A DNA stretch of 64,000 bases from Isoetes taiwanensis (GCA_021234155.1 JAJEKV010000083.1:3316573-3380572), one strand, 5' to 3'; shown: positions 44,700-57,508, counted from the stretch's first letter. Notes: generated by a model not told the origin, from the letters alone. Translations and numbers: made by a program.

Positions 44700-45620
44700 T
44701 GCAGCTTTGGAATGTTGCAAGTTAATGTCTCATATATATATTTATTAATATCTTGAATCTTGAATGTGCAATGCATTTGCCGTTGCCTTGGTTGAGTGCT
44801 GATAGCCTTTGTGAGAGTACTTTGATCGGGAAACAAACAAGCATCCTAATGTAGAACCATCTCTTAAAAACCCCTTTCATCATTTGTGCACGGCAAGTAT
44901 TGCAAGAGAAGGCCCAATTGAAAATTTGGCTCATTCAATTTTAACATCAACTTGGCCATGGGAGCAAAACAACATTGTTTGTTTGTATTTATTATGCCCA
45001 ATGCTGCTTAATACTAATAGATTGCTTTTCTGTAATTAAATATGATTCAATGGGAAGGTCACATAAATTAACTTTTTGGCACACATACACAATACCACTA
45101 TTGTATCTATGCATCTTTATGCTCTCATACAACAAGAACATTAGTTTAAAAGTTAAAGTATTTATATTCTTTCATCTTTACCATTGACAACAAAAAATCA
45201 TCACATCTTTTCCTTCTAGCCTTTGTTGTTCATGTGACAAGATAGAACATAACAAATACTAAATATTTCGATGGGTATTTTATTTGTGTGAGTCCAAGCA
45301 ACAAACTTAGTGGAATAGTGAAGAATGATTTGGTCATAAGCACACTTGTCATCCCAAACAAAGGTGCCATGGTCACATAGAAAAACAAATACACCTTTGT
45401 ATGCCCAAAAAGCTTGGGTCCAAGCTGGCAAGTTCCTCCCGTGAATCAACAAACCCATTCATGTCATTGTGGTGTAACTTTTACATCTTTGAATTATCAG
45501 GATGCAAGACTACATCTTCAAGCTTTTTGTTTCAATTAAATGCAATAACATTATTGCATAGAGCCTTCTATCCCCGGGGATATCACTTAGCACTAGAGTT
45601 GTCCAGGAGACTATTTCAGG
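44700..45620. other. No recognisable gene
   Basis: AT-rich sequence. Frames on both strands are short and without known motifs. Confidence 0.45.
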
Positions 45621-45622
45621 TT

Positions 45623-46114
45623 CAGGGAAAAAAATAAGGAACTTCTAAATCCAAAGTGGTGAAATAGACTTGGCTAAAGTATGCCAAAAGTTGAGATGAA
45701 ATCTTCTACCGTTTAGCTAATCTTTTCGAATTTTGCCACCTCTACTTTCTTACGTTTGGCTAAACTTATATTTAAAAATAAAAAAATCTTCTATCATTTG
45801 GCTATTTTGCACTAATTTAAGACCTAAATATTAACTGATCATAATATATATATAAAGGTTATAAAACAATTTAGCTAAAGTACATCGAAATTTGAAGTAA
45901 AAGCTTCTAAGTTTTGGCTAAACTCTCCAATTTTTTGCACTTATACTTTCTTACGATTAGCTAAAGTCGGATGAAATGGAGGTGGGGCGTGAAATAGACT
46001 TGGCTAATATTTTCTTTTTTTTGGCCCAAAAAGGGCCATAGTTTAGCCGTTTTTTTTCCCAACAAGTCTAAAATTTCGCCATTTAGCTAAGATTAGCCAC
46101 TAATTTTTTCCCTC
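45623..46114 (-). mobile_element. hAT-like MITE, second copy, 492 bp
   Basis: The left end CAGGGAAAAAAATAAGG and the right end, read inward, GAGGGAAAAAATTAGTGG, are related inverted termini. The flanks are TTTCAGGTT and TTTCAGTT, an 8-bp target duplication with one base of difference in length. Read on the minus strand the interior (GGCTAATCTTAGCTAAATGG, then CGAAATTTTAG) matches the start of the element at 16327 (GGCTAAACTTAGCTATTTGG, then CGATTTTTTAG). It belongs to the same non-autonomous family. Confidence 0.75.
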
Positions 46115-47635
46115 GTTTCAGTTCATGGACCGTAATTGGTCCAAAGATACCCTTCCTACTTAAACCCATGTACCTAATGTAAGAAATTTCAATTTTACAA
46201 TAAAACACCACCTTTTGAATTTTAATTTGATTCTTGATGACTTGTGAAGATTTCATGATTAATGGAATCACCCGTGATGTTGTGGTGATTGTTCAAACTT
46301 TAGAGAAAATGGCAAGCTTTTTCCACCGGCTTAGAACCCATTCTCCATTTTCCTAGTATAAAAGGGTCCAAACCTTGTTAAAGTTGAGAGAATTTGTTGT
46401 TTTATGATAACATATATTGAGTTGCATGTCCCTCGCCTTTGACAAATATATCATTTGACACCAATTGAAATCGCTAAACTCCATTTTGCTCAAAAACAAC
46501 CTGCTCGAGGTTGGGGAATTATTTCTCTTTATTACAAATTTCAACTTAATTCTTATGGCATGAGTTGTTAACTATAAAGGCTATAGTGCAATGATTTTTT
46601 GAGGCGTTTATTTACTATAGTAAAGTCAATGTTAACTCAACAATTGCATTTACAGAATTCAGATTAAAAATATATATTACAATGCTCGCGAGGGAATGAA
46701 TGATGCATTTTACTTATATCTACATGAGGTAATCTTATCGAGTCAAATATAGTGTAACTAGTATGTAAACACCTATTTTCTAGAGTTAATCAAGATCTAG
46801 AGCAATAGAATAAACATATCTATAGCTTAGAAAGCTAAGTTAGCTCCAAAGTTTTGGTACCAAAACTCAATAAGATTGTAGCTAGTGATGTCTCTTGATG
46901 AATTGTGAAAAAATTACAAAGTTTATCCATGGCAATCAATCATTAGACCAAAGAACGTTTCATGCCTATTCTTGAAGCTTGTAAAAGAAATTAACTTTTT
47001 TACATTACATTTCTCCAATAAGTCTTTTAAATGATTCAAAACATTATGAGAGACGTATATAGAGGTTCCTGACGTAGTCTTATTGAAAAATACAAAGAAT
47101 TCTACTTGTGTTTTACTATCATAAAGGTAGTCTATGTGTTATTGCTAGAAAGTATTGTAATTTAGGTACTGCAAGAGTACACTAGCTCAACTTTCATGAT
47201 AGATTATCTTCTTTTTTATTTTTGAGTTTGTTGGTATTTGTGCTACCAGATAACGCCAAGATGCTCCCTTTGTCTTTTGTTCCGCCATCCGCCATTCAGT
47301 TCCTTCGGGATCCCGCATTCCCGCTTGATCTAAATTAAATCTTCCCTCTCTCGCAAGATCATCCCAGGTTGATCTAAATTAAATGGGGTAGGGAATTTGA
47401 ATTGGCTGGCCAGCATTGATTACGAAATCTAGAGTGAAGGAGGAATGGCAATCTCTCTACGAAATTTGGGTTTAGCTTATTGTTGCGCCTCAGCAAATCT
47501 GCCGTCTCATTTGCCCATCCCATTGCCGTCTCATTGCAGTAGGCCGGATCATTGCAGTAAGCCGGATCAGAAGCAAGGTAAAGCACAGAGGACGATTCAG
47601 GTTGCTGGGATTGTGCAAAAAACTAACTATTCTTT
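46115..47635. other. No recognisable gene
   Basis: AT-rich sequence. Around 47290-47580 it is less AT-rich, with a GATCTAAATTAAAT motif repeated at 47326 and 47370. No protein is recognised. Confidence 0.45.
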
Positions 47636-47639
47636 TTCT

Positions 47640-47905
47640 TTTGTGTAGCTATGTAGTTGAAGAACGAGCAGGGCGCCAGCTTACTTGGAGGTGTAAGAGT
47701 GCTTGGAGACGCCAGCTTGCATCCTTGGTGATCATGTCGGTTCATTTTTTGTAAGATGTTGAATGCTTGAAGGTTATTATGGTCTGATCTTTTCCGTAGC
47801 CGTGGTAGTTGAGGAACGAGCAAGGCACCAAAATTGAGGTGTAAGAGTGCTTGGAGGCATCGGCGATCATAACGGTTCATATCCTGGCCTGATTTTTTAT
47901 GTTGG
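47640..47905 (+). repeat. Imperfect tandem duplication, about 165-bp offset
   Basis: GTAGTTGAAGAACGAGCAGGGC at about 47651 and GTAGTTGAGGAACGAGCAAGGC at about 47806 start two copies. Both continue with GGAGGTGTAAGAGTGCTTGGA or a close variant and a GATCATNNCGGTTCAT motif. Confidence 0.75.
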
Positions 47906-48514
47906 TCTGATTTTTCTTTATGTTGGTCCGATTTCAACATGTTGGCCTGATTCCTTCTTTATGTTGAACTGCTTTTAAAATAGTTCTCGTGGATCCATTC
48001 CACATTGCCATTCCTAAGGATCGAAGAACATTCAACAGTCCATCCACCGTGAGTTGATCCCTTTTTTTCTGTTGAGATGTGGTCGTGCTTCCACTTATGC
48101 TGAACAACTAATTTCCAAATTTAAACTACTTTTATTTTCCGATTTAAAGGTTTTGAACGGCTTCCCTTAGCTTGGACTCCTCAAGGATTGTTTTCCTTTC
48201 TAGGTATGTTTTCTTTTCGGCATGAGTGTACTCCTATCCGGCCCCACTGGCCGATTTGAATCATAGATTGGCTAAATTGGCCCCGCTGCATAAGCAAAAT
48301 AGATTGGTCAATTCGCTCCTTAGAGGCCCGCTTGCATGAGCAAAATAGTGGCATGTTGCATTAGCAAAATAGTTGTGGATGCCACAAAACCAAGGAATTT
48401 CCCCGATGTTGACCCCTTTGTATAACATAAGTAACGCTATAATCGGTACCTTCCTCGTGGTTGCAATCACAAGTGGCGTGAATTATAACAAGACGCCCGC
48501 CCAAGATTTGTCAC

Positions 48515-49493
48515 ATAACTAGAGAGTGTGCCGAATCATATATTTGCCGCTTTGTCGACTTGAAAAGAGTTGCAAACAGCATTGCACCGTGTCCCTCTCA
48601 CAGCCTTATATAGAATATAAGTCCGCATGTCTCAAAGGTAATTGCTATATGTATAACCCTCATAATCCCTGTGATAACTTTGCTGCCCAAATGCTACATC
48701 TACTAGAATAGTCACGAAAGGATCCCACACAAAAGCACCCGCAAGATGATTAAAACAACCAATTAAGCTTGGCCAGATAGTGGGAAGAATCAAGACCTAA
48801 AAGGCCAAAATTGCTCAAAATTTCAAAATGAGGCTTCTACCGTGAGAGGCCGTAATTAGAGGGGTTGAAATGTTGTTGGACTAAATCTTTACCTTCTTTA
48901 GAAGAAATAAAGTTGTGAGATATGCTTTACAAATAATGTTAGTGTTTCCAATCATTAGCAATACTAGCCACCGCCTCATTTGAAAAAATAGAATGGCCAT
49001 AAGATAATTTGTACCATTTTTTGTCCGATTTGAAGTAGGGCAAGTGCGTGATTGGAAAGATCATCTTATCTCCGGTCGCAAATTTGTAGGCACGTAACTA
49101 GAGAGTGTGGCCGAATCATATATTTGTCGCTGTCGACTTGAAAAAAGTTGCAACAGATTGCAATCAGGTCCCCTATTGTGGCTTATATAGAATATAACCG
49201 ACATGTCTCGCTGTAATTGCTACATGTATAACCCCATAATCCCTGTGGTAACTTTGCTCAAATGCTACATCTACTAGAATAGCCGCAAAGAAGGATCCCA
49301 CACAAAAGCACCCTCAAGATGATTAAAACAACCACTTAAGCTTTACGTGATAATCGGAAGAATCGCACCTAAAAGGCCGGATTGCTCAAAAACAAATGAG
49401 GCTTCTACTCAGAGAGGTCAGAATTAGAGGGGTTGAAATGTTGTTGGGCTAAATCTTTACCTTCTTTAGAAGAAATAAAGTTGTGAGATATGC
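48515..49493 (+). repeat. Direct segmental duplication, about 400 bp, offset about 580 bp
   Basis: The segment from TAACTAGAGAGTGTG (about 48518) to AAGTTGTGAGATATGC (about 48920) recurs from about 49097 to 49492. The copies differ mainly by small deletions and changes, many in C/G-containing spots. No coding frame is shared. Confidence 0.9.
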
Positions 49494-49499
49494 ATGTTA

Positions 49500-52400
49500 C
49501 TTAAGGCCAATCAATAAGAACATTTCTTTCAGCAACAAATTGTTGGGGTAATTTTGTTTTGCCTTATGGTTATATTAATGCATGTTGTAACTTTATTGAA
49601 CTAGCAACCTAAACTTAATGTTTTTTGTCAGGTACTGCTATAATGCCGTTAGTACTTCGGAGTTACATGTTGGTAGTGCCAAAGGTGATCCACCCTTTCC
49701 TCCAGCTCCACACTGATAAGTGCCTGAAGTTGGATCTAAGATTTTACATCATTTTAATTAATTGTCTAATTTGGCAGTTATGGCATGCATTTCTTTTCAA
49801 TGTGTTACATTGTCGATTTTGCTCTACCTCCTCGCTTATAACTCGATAGTTTCACTTGCAAGCCACGCATGCCATTAAAAAGCCGCTAAGAGTACATATA
49901 CATTATAACAGAGGGCTTTATACGCTTGAGGGATCCGCGGAAACAATTTCAAAAAAGTCAAACCGCTACATTTTACATTTTAATTTTTGCGATGTTGCCA
50001 AGAAAGCCGCTTAAAAGAATAGAATAGAATAGAATAGAATAGCCGCTTAAAAGCACATTTTATTATAGCAAGGTAATGGCTTTGTAGGTCTGATATCGCT
50101 AAGCTTTGACACAAGATAATTTAGATGTAAGTGACCATTACGATACCATTACGATATGCATCATATAGTACATCAACAACTTTGTAGGTTTGCAGGAATG
50201 TGTAGACTGAAACAAATCTGGAAGGAAAATCAAGAAGCGTGCTACAAATTGATGAGGTGAAGCCGGCATTGCACCTAACACGCTTAAGAGCCAAATTTGT
50301 TTTAGTTGAAATAGGTTTCATTGAGCTCGATTGTTAGAATTGTCGACAATCTAAGTTCGCCCACTTGCAACTATGTTGTGTTATATTCATTCGCGCGTAA
50401 TTGCCAAGACATGCAGCTTGACGAATGATTTTGAATGAGTGCTTCTATGAATAGAATAATAGGATGATATCCGGGAGTGGTTAGTCAAAGTCATCCGGCC
50501 CAGATATTGCCATGTTTTGAAATTGATACACACTAAGGAAAATCTAATTCCCTTTTGCTATACACTCTTTGAACCGGATATGGCCTGACAATGTAAAGAC
50601 TATCCGAAGAGATTGCAAAACCATCATTTTCAAGAATGAATAAAATGTCCTTTCAGATGTGTTCTTAATGCCATTGTCCCCCCTTAACAGAAAACATGTT
50701 TTTGTTTCAATTTTTATGAACCATATTCTACATTGGCTCAATTTATACTTAATAACTTAAAACGTTAAAAGTTTTATTTGCAATGCAGTATAATTTTAGC
50801 AGCAGCTACTTTTTATATCAGTTCAACCATCGGATATTTTGCTTATTTTTACAACTCCATTGCTATTTGAGCATAAGATAGATTCAAATGCTACATGTTG
50901 GAAAGGTAGAGCTTTGCAACTATAATGTACTATATGCCCACTAAAATTTACAATGTCTATAGCAACTATTTGATATCCAATGTTAATCTCCATGTTCAGT
51001 TTCAATAATTGTGTAACAAAACACAACTTTGTATATGTCTGCCTTATGGTTTTTGTTGCATCAACGTTTAGCAATATGACGTCTTACATATGCTATTTAT
51101 AATACAACTTTGTTATATGAGTTGAAGGTATATGATGCTATGATATGGATTGCTTTTTTAAAGTATGCTACATTAATACAACTTTTGCTATGTGAGTTGA
51201 AGGCAATATGATGCCATGATGCCCATTGCTTTTTGATAACATGTCTTTGATAATAGCACCTCTCCCTTGACCTTACTCAAGTACAACCCACTACTAGACA
51301 TAGGGTTTAGGCAAGTCACATTCCAACTTGGGTATATATTTTGCATCATGCCATTACTAGCCTAGAAAAAATCTCTAGGGGTATGGTAGGACAACATTAA
51401 TTTTGCCAAACAAGTCTATGCACTATTTAAACCTTGAAATGAAATTGTCCCCCTTTCCCACGCCTTTTTTTGTGGGCGTAAAAGCTCTTTCAGCATTAGA
51501 GACTACTGCATCTCTTTGTAAACAACATAACTTTCCTATAAAAGAAGTGAGTGATTAACATGCTGCCTTTGTTTGCATCGTTAAAGATGTCCGCGACAAT
51601 GTCTACTTGCTTGCAGCCCTAGCATGTGGAGATGTAGCTGGTTAACATCTAGGTTTGTACAATAATGTATCCTTCTCATCCTTATTGCTAGAACCATTGC
51701 ACGCCGTACACTTTACATCTTCACCTCCCAACTACACACAATAAATGCAAACTTGGTAAATTATTCACAACTTGGCATTTTGGCATTCTGAAAAATTTAC
51801 TGCTACCATTTTAATTCATAATCGACTAATACCCCAAACCTACGTTATACTCGATCCACATACTCCATGATGTTGACCTATTCCATCCCACCTATCTGTT
51901 CCATTCCAATCCTTGCTATACTACTTATTGCATTCTACCAACAGTCCATTCCATTTCACCTATGCATTTTCTTGCATGTATCCATTCTGTTCATCCACAA
52001 TTAATGCCCCAAGATCGCCGGGCACACGTTTCTAGTATTTTTTCTGTATGCAAGCCTTTGTAGCAACACATATTTCCAATTTTATGCTAAAATAACATAT
52101 TATATGCAAGATATGAATATAAATAAGCATGGACTAGTTATGATACACAATCGAATAAACCGGATATATAGTAAAATCTCTTTTATCGCCAGCTATATCT
52201 ATCATTGCATTGTCATTTATGTAAAGGTACAATGATTTTTACCTTTTGTAGCATAATTTTTGAAAGGAAGAGTTGAAATCCACATGGGTTCCGTTTGTTT
52301 GTAGTTTAACATTACCTTTTAACTATGCAATCCCACATAACTAACTAATTTTATAAATAGAGTACACTACACCAATATGGTCTCACTACGGATGTTAAAC

Positions 52401-52855
52401 AATCTCATATTCAGGGTTGGCTGTTAGAAAGGCTCAACCCCATCACCCCACCAATTATGGGTGTAACTCCAAGGTTCAAAAATCAAGTTGCTAGAGTGGC
52501 ACAGCCCGCCACTATCAATGTGATCCTCAATGATACCATGATACTGAGGGATCTTTATGAAATTTGGGCCATTCGAAATTCAAGCTAGCAGGGGAAACTG
52601 ATATAATGTTAACAGATGCTTCTAGTGCATGTTTGATTCGCTTCTGGAACAAGTGCTCATGGGTAGTTCAATAGAGTGGAACGAAAGATCTTCAAGTCTC
52701 AAAAACCTTAACGTGGGTCAACAAAAGATCTTCAAACCTGGTTTGTTTGCCAGCATAACTATGTACTTGTTTTAGTGTTAACAATAAACAACTAAAATAC
52801 ATACTAGAAACGTAAGAAAGTTATTCGCTTTTATGTGATCTAAGTGATAGGAAAC
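49500..52855. other. Long AT-rich stretch without a recognisable gene
   Basis: No frame carries known motifs. A short (AGAAT)n microsatellite lies near 50022-50042. The remainder is AT-rich with scattered simple repeats. Confidence 0.5.
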
Positions 52856-52859
52856 ATGA

Positions 52860-53060
52860 CGTTGACCCGGGGGGTTCACTTATAGTAAGGAGGGTATGCC
52901 ATGTGCATGCATAGGGTGATCAAAAACACCCCCGTATACGATTTATTGAAAGGCAAATTCGACCCCTTCCGTACAAAGTTTACCCCAAGTAGTGGCAAAA
53001 AACCCCCCTACCTCTTACGTATACGTATGGAAATGGGTCGAAAAAACCCCCCTACAAGTC
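52860..53060 (+). repeat. LTR-like dispersed repeat, copy 3
   Basis: GTTGACCCGGGGGGTTCAC, CATGTGCATGCATAGGGTGA and CACCCCCGTATACGA appear in the same order as in the copies at 2424 and 5235. It directly precedes a LINE reverse-transcriptase fragment and was probably inserted next to it. Confidence 0.45.
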
Positions 53061-53084
53061 ACTCAGGCACATTGTATGGCACTT

Positions 53085-53560
53085 ACAGTGAATCCCCCTT
53101 GGACGTTGATTATGTTTGATGAAGGGATTGAATGTAACATAGAAGTTCAGCAGGGTTGCCTCTTGTCTCCTAAAATATTTGGGATGTACATAGACGCCAT
53201 AATGGAATTCATAAGAAGTAAAGGGAGGGATTTATATGCACCAGAATTAGGGAGGACCAAAGTACCAAACATATTATATACAGATGATCTGATCATGATG
53301 ATAACAAATAGGAATGAACTAGACTGCATGCTTGGCATATTAGAAGAATTTTGTACAGAAAAATAAAGATTGTCAATTTTGGAAAAACTGGCAAAGATAA
53401 GATAAGATAAGATAAGATGAAGAGGTAGTCAAGTACTTAGGGCAACCAATGGATAAAGTAGAGGAATACAAATATCTGGGTTACAAGTCGGGAAATTAAG
53501 AGCACATGAAAGTAAGGTTTGGAAGAAAGATGGCACATGGCAATACAAAATTACTATGGG
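53085..53560 (+). pseudogene. LINE reverse-transcriptase fragment
   Basis: The frame at 53115-53366 reads IEVQQGCLLSPKIFGMYIDA, then ILYTDDLIMMI and MLGILEEFCTEK. These are the conserved QGCPLSP-type block and the catalytic box, here T-D-D instead of the usual A-D-D or V-D-D. Beyond the stop at 53364 the text (KVEEYKYLGY) continues in another frame, with an (AAGAT)n array near 53396-53416. It is 5'-truncated and inactive. Confidence 0.8.
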
Positions 53561-55030
53561 ATGCAATTGGTATGTGCGGAGCAGGGATAGGTTCCGTACG
53601 TACGAAATCTAAATTCCTGATGTATAAAGTTAAGAAATACGTATTTTTTTGAAAAAAAAAATATTTTACGTATTTTTAAGTCGTCTGCCAGAAAAAAAAA
53701 ATTCACTACGTGAAACATAAAGAATCGCGTACACAAAAATAGCGTAACGGTGGCGCAAATTTAAATTTCATTTTCCCGTATGCGGTACGCAAAACTCCCA
53801 TGGTTTTGCACACGCGGTTTCTTTAGTTTCGCGTACGCGAAAAAATTTTCTCGTACGCGAAACTGAACAAACCGCTACGCAAAAATCTTTATATGTTTGC
53901 GACGCTAGCTTTTTCAGATTTTTATACCGCAAAGAAGGTATATCTTCAGGCCAAACCTTCCAATTTGCCCCTCAAAATTTATTTTTTTTTTTTTTCTTAG
54001 TTTTAAGCAAAAATAGTTGTTGCTTTTTTGTTAGCTAGGGTCTAGGCAAGGTCCTCAATTAGGTCCTTGCCTATTGCCCGCCTATCCAAGGGCGGATGTG
54101 GTGCCTTGTTCAATGGATCGAGCTTGACCTATTTTAGGAAAAAAAAAAAGAAAAAAATAAGACCACAAACAAAAGAAAAAGAATAACACAAAGAAAAAAA
54201 AAACTTTGTTGCCCTCCCTTATCAAAGGACAACTATAATGCCAATTAGGGTTTCGTGTTGCCAAGAGCGTAGGCAGTGTCCCTTGCCTGGTATTGCCGCA
54301 GTTAATTGCGCCATGCCGTGGGTGGGTGGCATTGCCTTAGTTTAAGGCGCTTAGGATCTACCCTTCGTTGAGAAGTATAGCCCTACCGATGCCATTGTTG
54401 GCTTTTGCCATGCAAAGGTCGAAAAGGTGTCGCTTGTACACTCATAGAAGGTTACAAGGATGTCTTACTAATGTATATCCTAGTTCCCGATGGTGGTGTT
54501 GATGAAAGTCCCACACCAATATAGGGATTGGCGATGTTTTAGTAAGTATTCGATTAGTCATGTCTTATGGAAAAGCGCCGGAGGTCAAGTGTAATGCATT
54601 TGAACTTGCTAGCCTCCAAGTGGGAGCATTCTATCGCTTGGTCAAGCTAGATCATAAATCGTGTTTTGGTCATTTCACGTGTTCCCCATCCTTGCACGTA
54701 GTTATCAACCAATCAAAGTCATTTAGTAGTAGTAGGATAGGATGTTAGGTCCCGATGTAGTGGCTTAAAACTTAGCATTGTTATAGTCAAAGTGAGTTGA
54801 TTTATGTTGTTGCTAAGCACTAAATTGGAGGTTTTATTTTTGCTTGACCTGTAGGTGTTGTTGCCGTCATCCGAGTATTGTCGGGATGAAGAAAGAAGCC
54901 CACCAACGCCTCATCTTGTTAAGAAAGAGTGGCACAAACAATAAGAGCCAAACGCCCCGGTGAGATCTGGATAGGGAGTGGGAAGCTCGTAGAAGAGCGG
55001 ATGCTAAAGTAGATTCACACATATAATAAA
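53560..55030. other. No recognisable gene
   Basis: Contains a run of CGTACGCGAAA-type motifs (53780-53880) and oligo-A/T tracts. Frames are short. Confidence 0.45.
53825..53864. repeat. Perfect 13-bp inverted repeat with CGTACG cores
   Basis: AGTTTCGCGTACG at 53825-53837 and CGTACGCGAAACT at 53852-53864 are exact reverse complements around a 14-bp AT-rich spacer. Additional outer pairing (GGTTTCTTT with AACAAACC) extends the foldback. Confidence 0.85.
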
Positions 55031-55129
55031 TAGACAAAGAATTGGTTCTGGTTCATATGGGACGATGCATAAATACAATATTTTGGGTTCTAGTTTTATT
55101 AAGGATGAACCATATTGCATAAAGTTTCA

Positions 55130-55560
55130 GAACAATAATTTTCAACCAGGTATAGATCATAATAAGCTAGTGGAAGCTATGTTGAAAAACATGAGGGAGT
55201 CTGGGATGTAGGTTAGGCATGGATGTATAATACGCAACATTGGTAGCACTACCGGTGCAGGGCTTAATTTTTCCTTTTTGGAATGGAGGTTCTTTGGCAA
55301 GCTTTTTTACAAGTCATGAGTGCAATGCTGTTAGGAGTTGTTCCCAGAGTTGAGACCGACTTGATGCGCCTTGAGGAGCGCAGAAGGAAAGAGTTATTTG
55401 TTGCCTCCAGGGTTGGGGACTTGGCTATGTCATTCTCAAGAACGACCGCGAAAACTTCATCAAGAAAGGTATTTGCATATGGATTTGCATCCGGGCAATG
55501 TGCTACTTCATTTTGAGTATGGAAAGGAGAAGGGATGCATTGATCCTCATGCATTTAATT
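55130..55560 (+). pseudogene. Possible ABC1/UbiB-family kinase remnants
   Basis: One frame at about 55470-55560 reads RYLHMDLHPGNVLLHFEYGK. H.DLHPGN is the nucleotide-binding signature of ABC1/ADCK atypical kinases. Upstream, at about 55160-55200, KLVEAMLKNMRESGM resembles the C-terminal region of plant ABC1K proteins. The order is reversed relative to the family and frames are broken, so this would be a scrambled remnant. Chance similarity is possible for so short a motif. Confidence 0.25.
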
Positions 55561-56289
55561 AGTTTGCAAAATGTTGTCAAAGAACATTTCGTTAATTTCT
55601 ACAAGAAACTTATCGCGCTGCTCACGACAAAAAATCGTAATTTAAGTCCGCACTATGCATTAATTACTTAATTTACGAATGTCTTGCTACCGCAAAAGTG
55701 GGCCTTGACTTCTAACCGCCACAACGGGAGGAGTACAGTCCAAACTCCATTCCGCCGGTTCCCCTTGCTTCGCTGCTTCAATCGCATGTGATCGGCCACG
55801 CCCCAAGTGCAAAAGACCAAAACCGGACCCAAAACGCAAACCCCTGCTAGAACCTCGCAACTCATAGGGTTTACGCTTTGGAGGCTCTATCCTTGTCGAT
55901 TCGACTAGGACCTTTGCGCCGGTCCTTACGTAGGGGGGGTGTTGACGCCGTGAGCACGGACCCTAAAACCACCCGAAACAGCCTTGCCCCCAAAAGTCCT
56001 CTCCGGGCAGGCCCCCGGGCGACGGACGGCAACTTTCCTCTCCCGAATCAGCGATTTTGGCTCGCCAATGGACTCGAACGCCGACATTGCCCTAGGGACC
56101 AAGTTTTGTGGCCGTAAGGCCACCCTTCGGTTATGCCAAACTATCTTATGTCCAACACACACTCGTAGTCAAGTGGCCTAGAGGTGGTCGCTGAATACCG
56201 CAATGTAGGGCGAAGTGTGTCGCTTTTTGCCAAACCGACCGTAACTTAGTCCATAGGGTAATTTTGGCATTCCAAACGATAAGCGACGC

Positions 56290-56793
56290 CAAGATAAATT
56301 TTTTTTTTCCAAAAAAAAAGTGACGCCGTTAAACGAACGTTGCTTACGTCACGCCGCATTTTTTAGTCGCCGCTCAAAACGCCGCCATGTCGATATTCTA
56401 GGCGCCGCTTAACGACGCCATGTCGACGGCGTGACACTTTGGCGCAGCCGGCATGTCGCCAGCCAGGGTCGATCAGATTTTTAGTCGCCGCTCAACGCCG
56501 CCATGATAAACGGCATGCCCCGCATGTCGCCAGCCACGCAAAATGGATAAAAGCACGCCGCCTGAGACATCGCTCAATGACGCCCCACCGACGTGTTTTG
56601 ATACGCAGCCTCGCCAGCCTTGGCGCCAGCATTCATGCCACGCAGCCAATCCGACACGCCAGCCCCCGAAACGCCGTTGAACGACGTCGAAACGACGTTG
56701 TCGTCGTTGAACGACGATGTCGTCGATGTTCGACGACGACCCGTCGTTCTTCGACGTCGCGACGTCGTTGGACGTCGACTATCCCTTGTAGTG
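56290..56793 (-). mobile_element. CACTA-like transposon terminus with CGACG subterminal repeats
   Basis: Read on the minus strand the sequence starts CACTACAAGGGATAGTCGAC at 56793 and continues with repeated ACGTC and GACGACG variants to about 56660, then GCCGCC- and GGCGTC-rich blocks to about 56290. CACTACAAG-type ends with dense short subterminal repeats are characteristic of the CACTA (En/Spm) superfamily. The other terminus and any transposase were not found, so it is a fragment or an unresolved MITE. An Arg-rich frame across it (56439-56798) is a by-product of the CG repeats. Confidence 0.6.
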
Positions 56794-56994
56794 AGTGACC
56801 TTATGATGCTATGTCATAAAGCCATATGGTCTACAATAACATCAGAAGAAATGATTTTTATTTTTTAAAACGATTATGGCATACTATGTGCCCATATTTC
56901 AAGTGTATCGGTGAAGATAAAAATAAGATGAAACAAAACAGTCAGCAAAATACCAACCAATATAAGGAAAGCATGGTATGGTTCGACCAAGCGG

Positions 56995-57430
56995 TCTGAT
57001 ACATGTTAAACAACTTGAGTCAAGCCATCCGGATCGTAGGATTTGTCCCAGAGCAACGTGAGCCATAGCTGATACAAACTCTCAAGCCATCCGGGCCGTA
57101 GGATATGCCCCAAAGCCACGTGAATCCACAAACTCCCAAGCCATCCGGATCGTAGGATATGTCCCAGAGCAACGTGAGCCACAGCTGATACAAACTCCCA
57201 AGCCATCCGGGCTGTAGGATATGCCTCAGCCGTACGGAGTGGGGATTCTACATCGACGGTCGGATAAGCGCGAAAAATATAAGAACATAAAGCGCAACAT
57301 ATGTTCTTATGTTTGTCGTGCTTATCCGACCGTTGGTGCGAGATCCTACGGCTCACGTGTATATGTTCTTATATTTGTCGCGGTTGTCCGATCGTCGGTG
57401 CGAGATCCTACGGCTCACGTGGCTCGGGAT
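56995..57430. repeat. GAGCCGTAGGATC repeat family, cluster 2, with foldback
   Basis: Tandem variants of AAGCCATCCGGATCGTAGGAT and CAACGTGAGCCA recur, matching cluster 1 at 27620-28030. At 57251-57290 and 57301-57338 about 38-bp arms (ACGGTCGGATAAGC, then AAGAACAT) fold on an 10-bp loop. Two direct copies of TGCGAGATCCTACGGCTCAC follow at about 57336 and 57400. Confidence 0.8.
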
Positions 57431-57508
57431 CGTTGAGAATGTTCAGGTCGAACTCAGTATTCTTGATCACGTCATAGTCTAAATATATACCCTAATATGT
57501 TTATAGCA

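Noticed and set aside
55926-56181. Three overlapping frames in different phases at 55.9-56.2 kb
   Set aside because: Mutually exclusive frames in CG-rich DNA with no recognisable protein.
56439-56868. Arg/Ser-rich frames of 82-119 codons
   Set aside because: By-products of CGACG-type subterminal repeats of a CACTA-like end.
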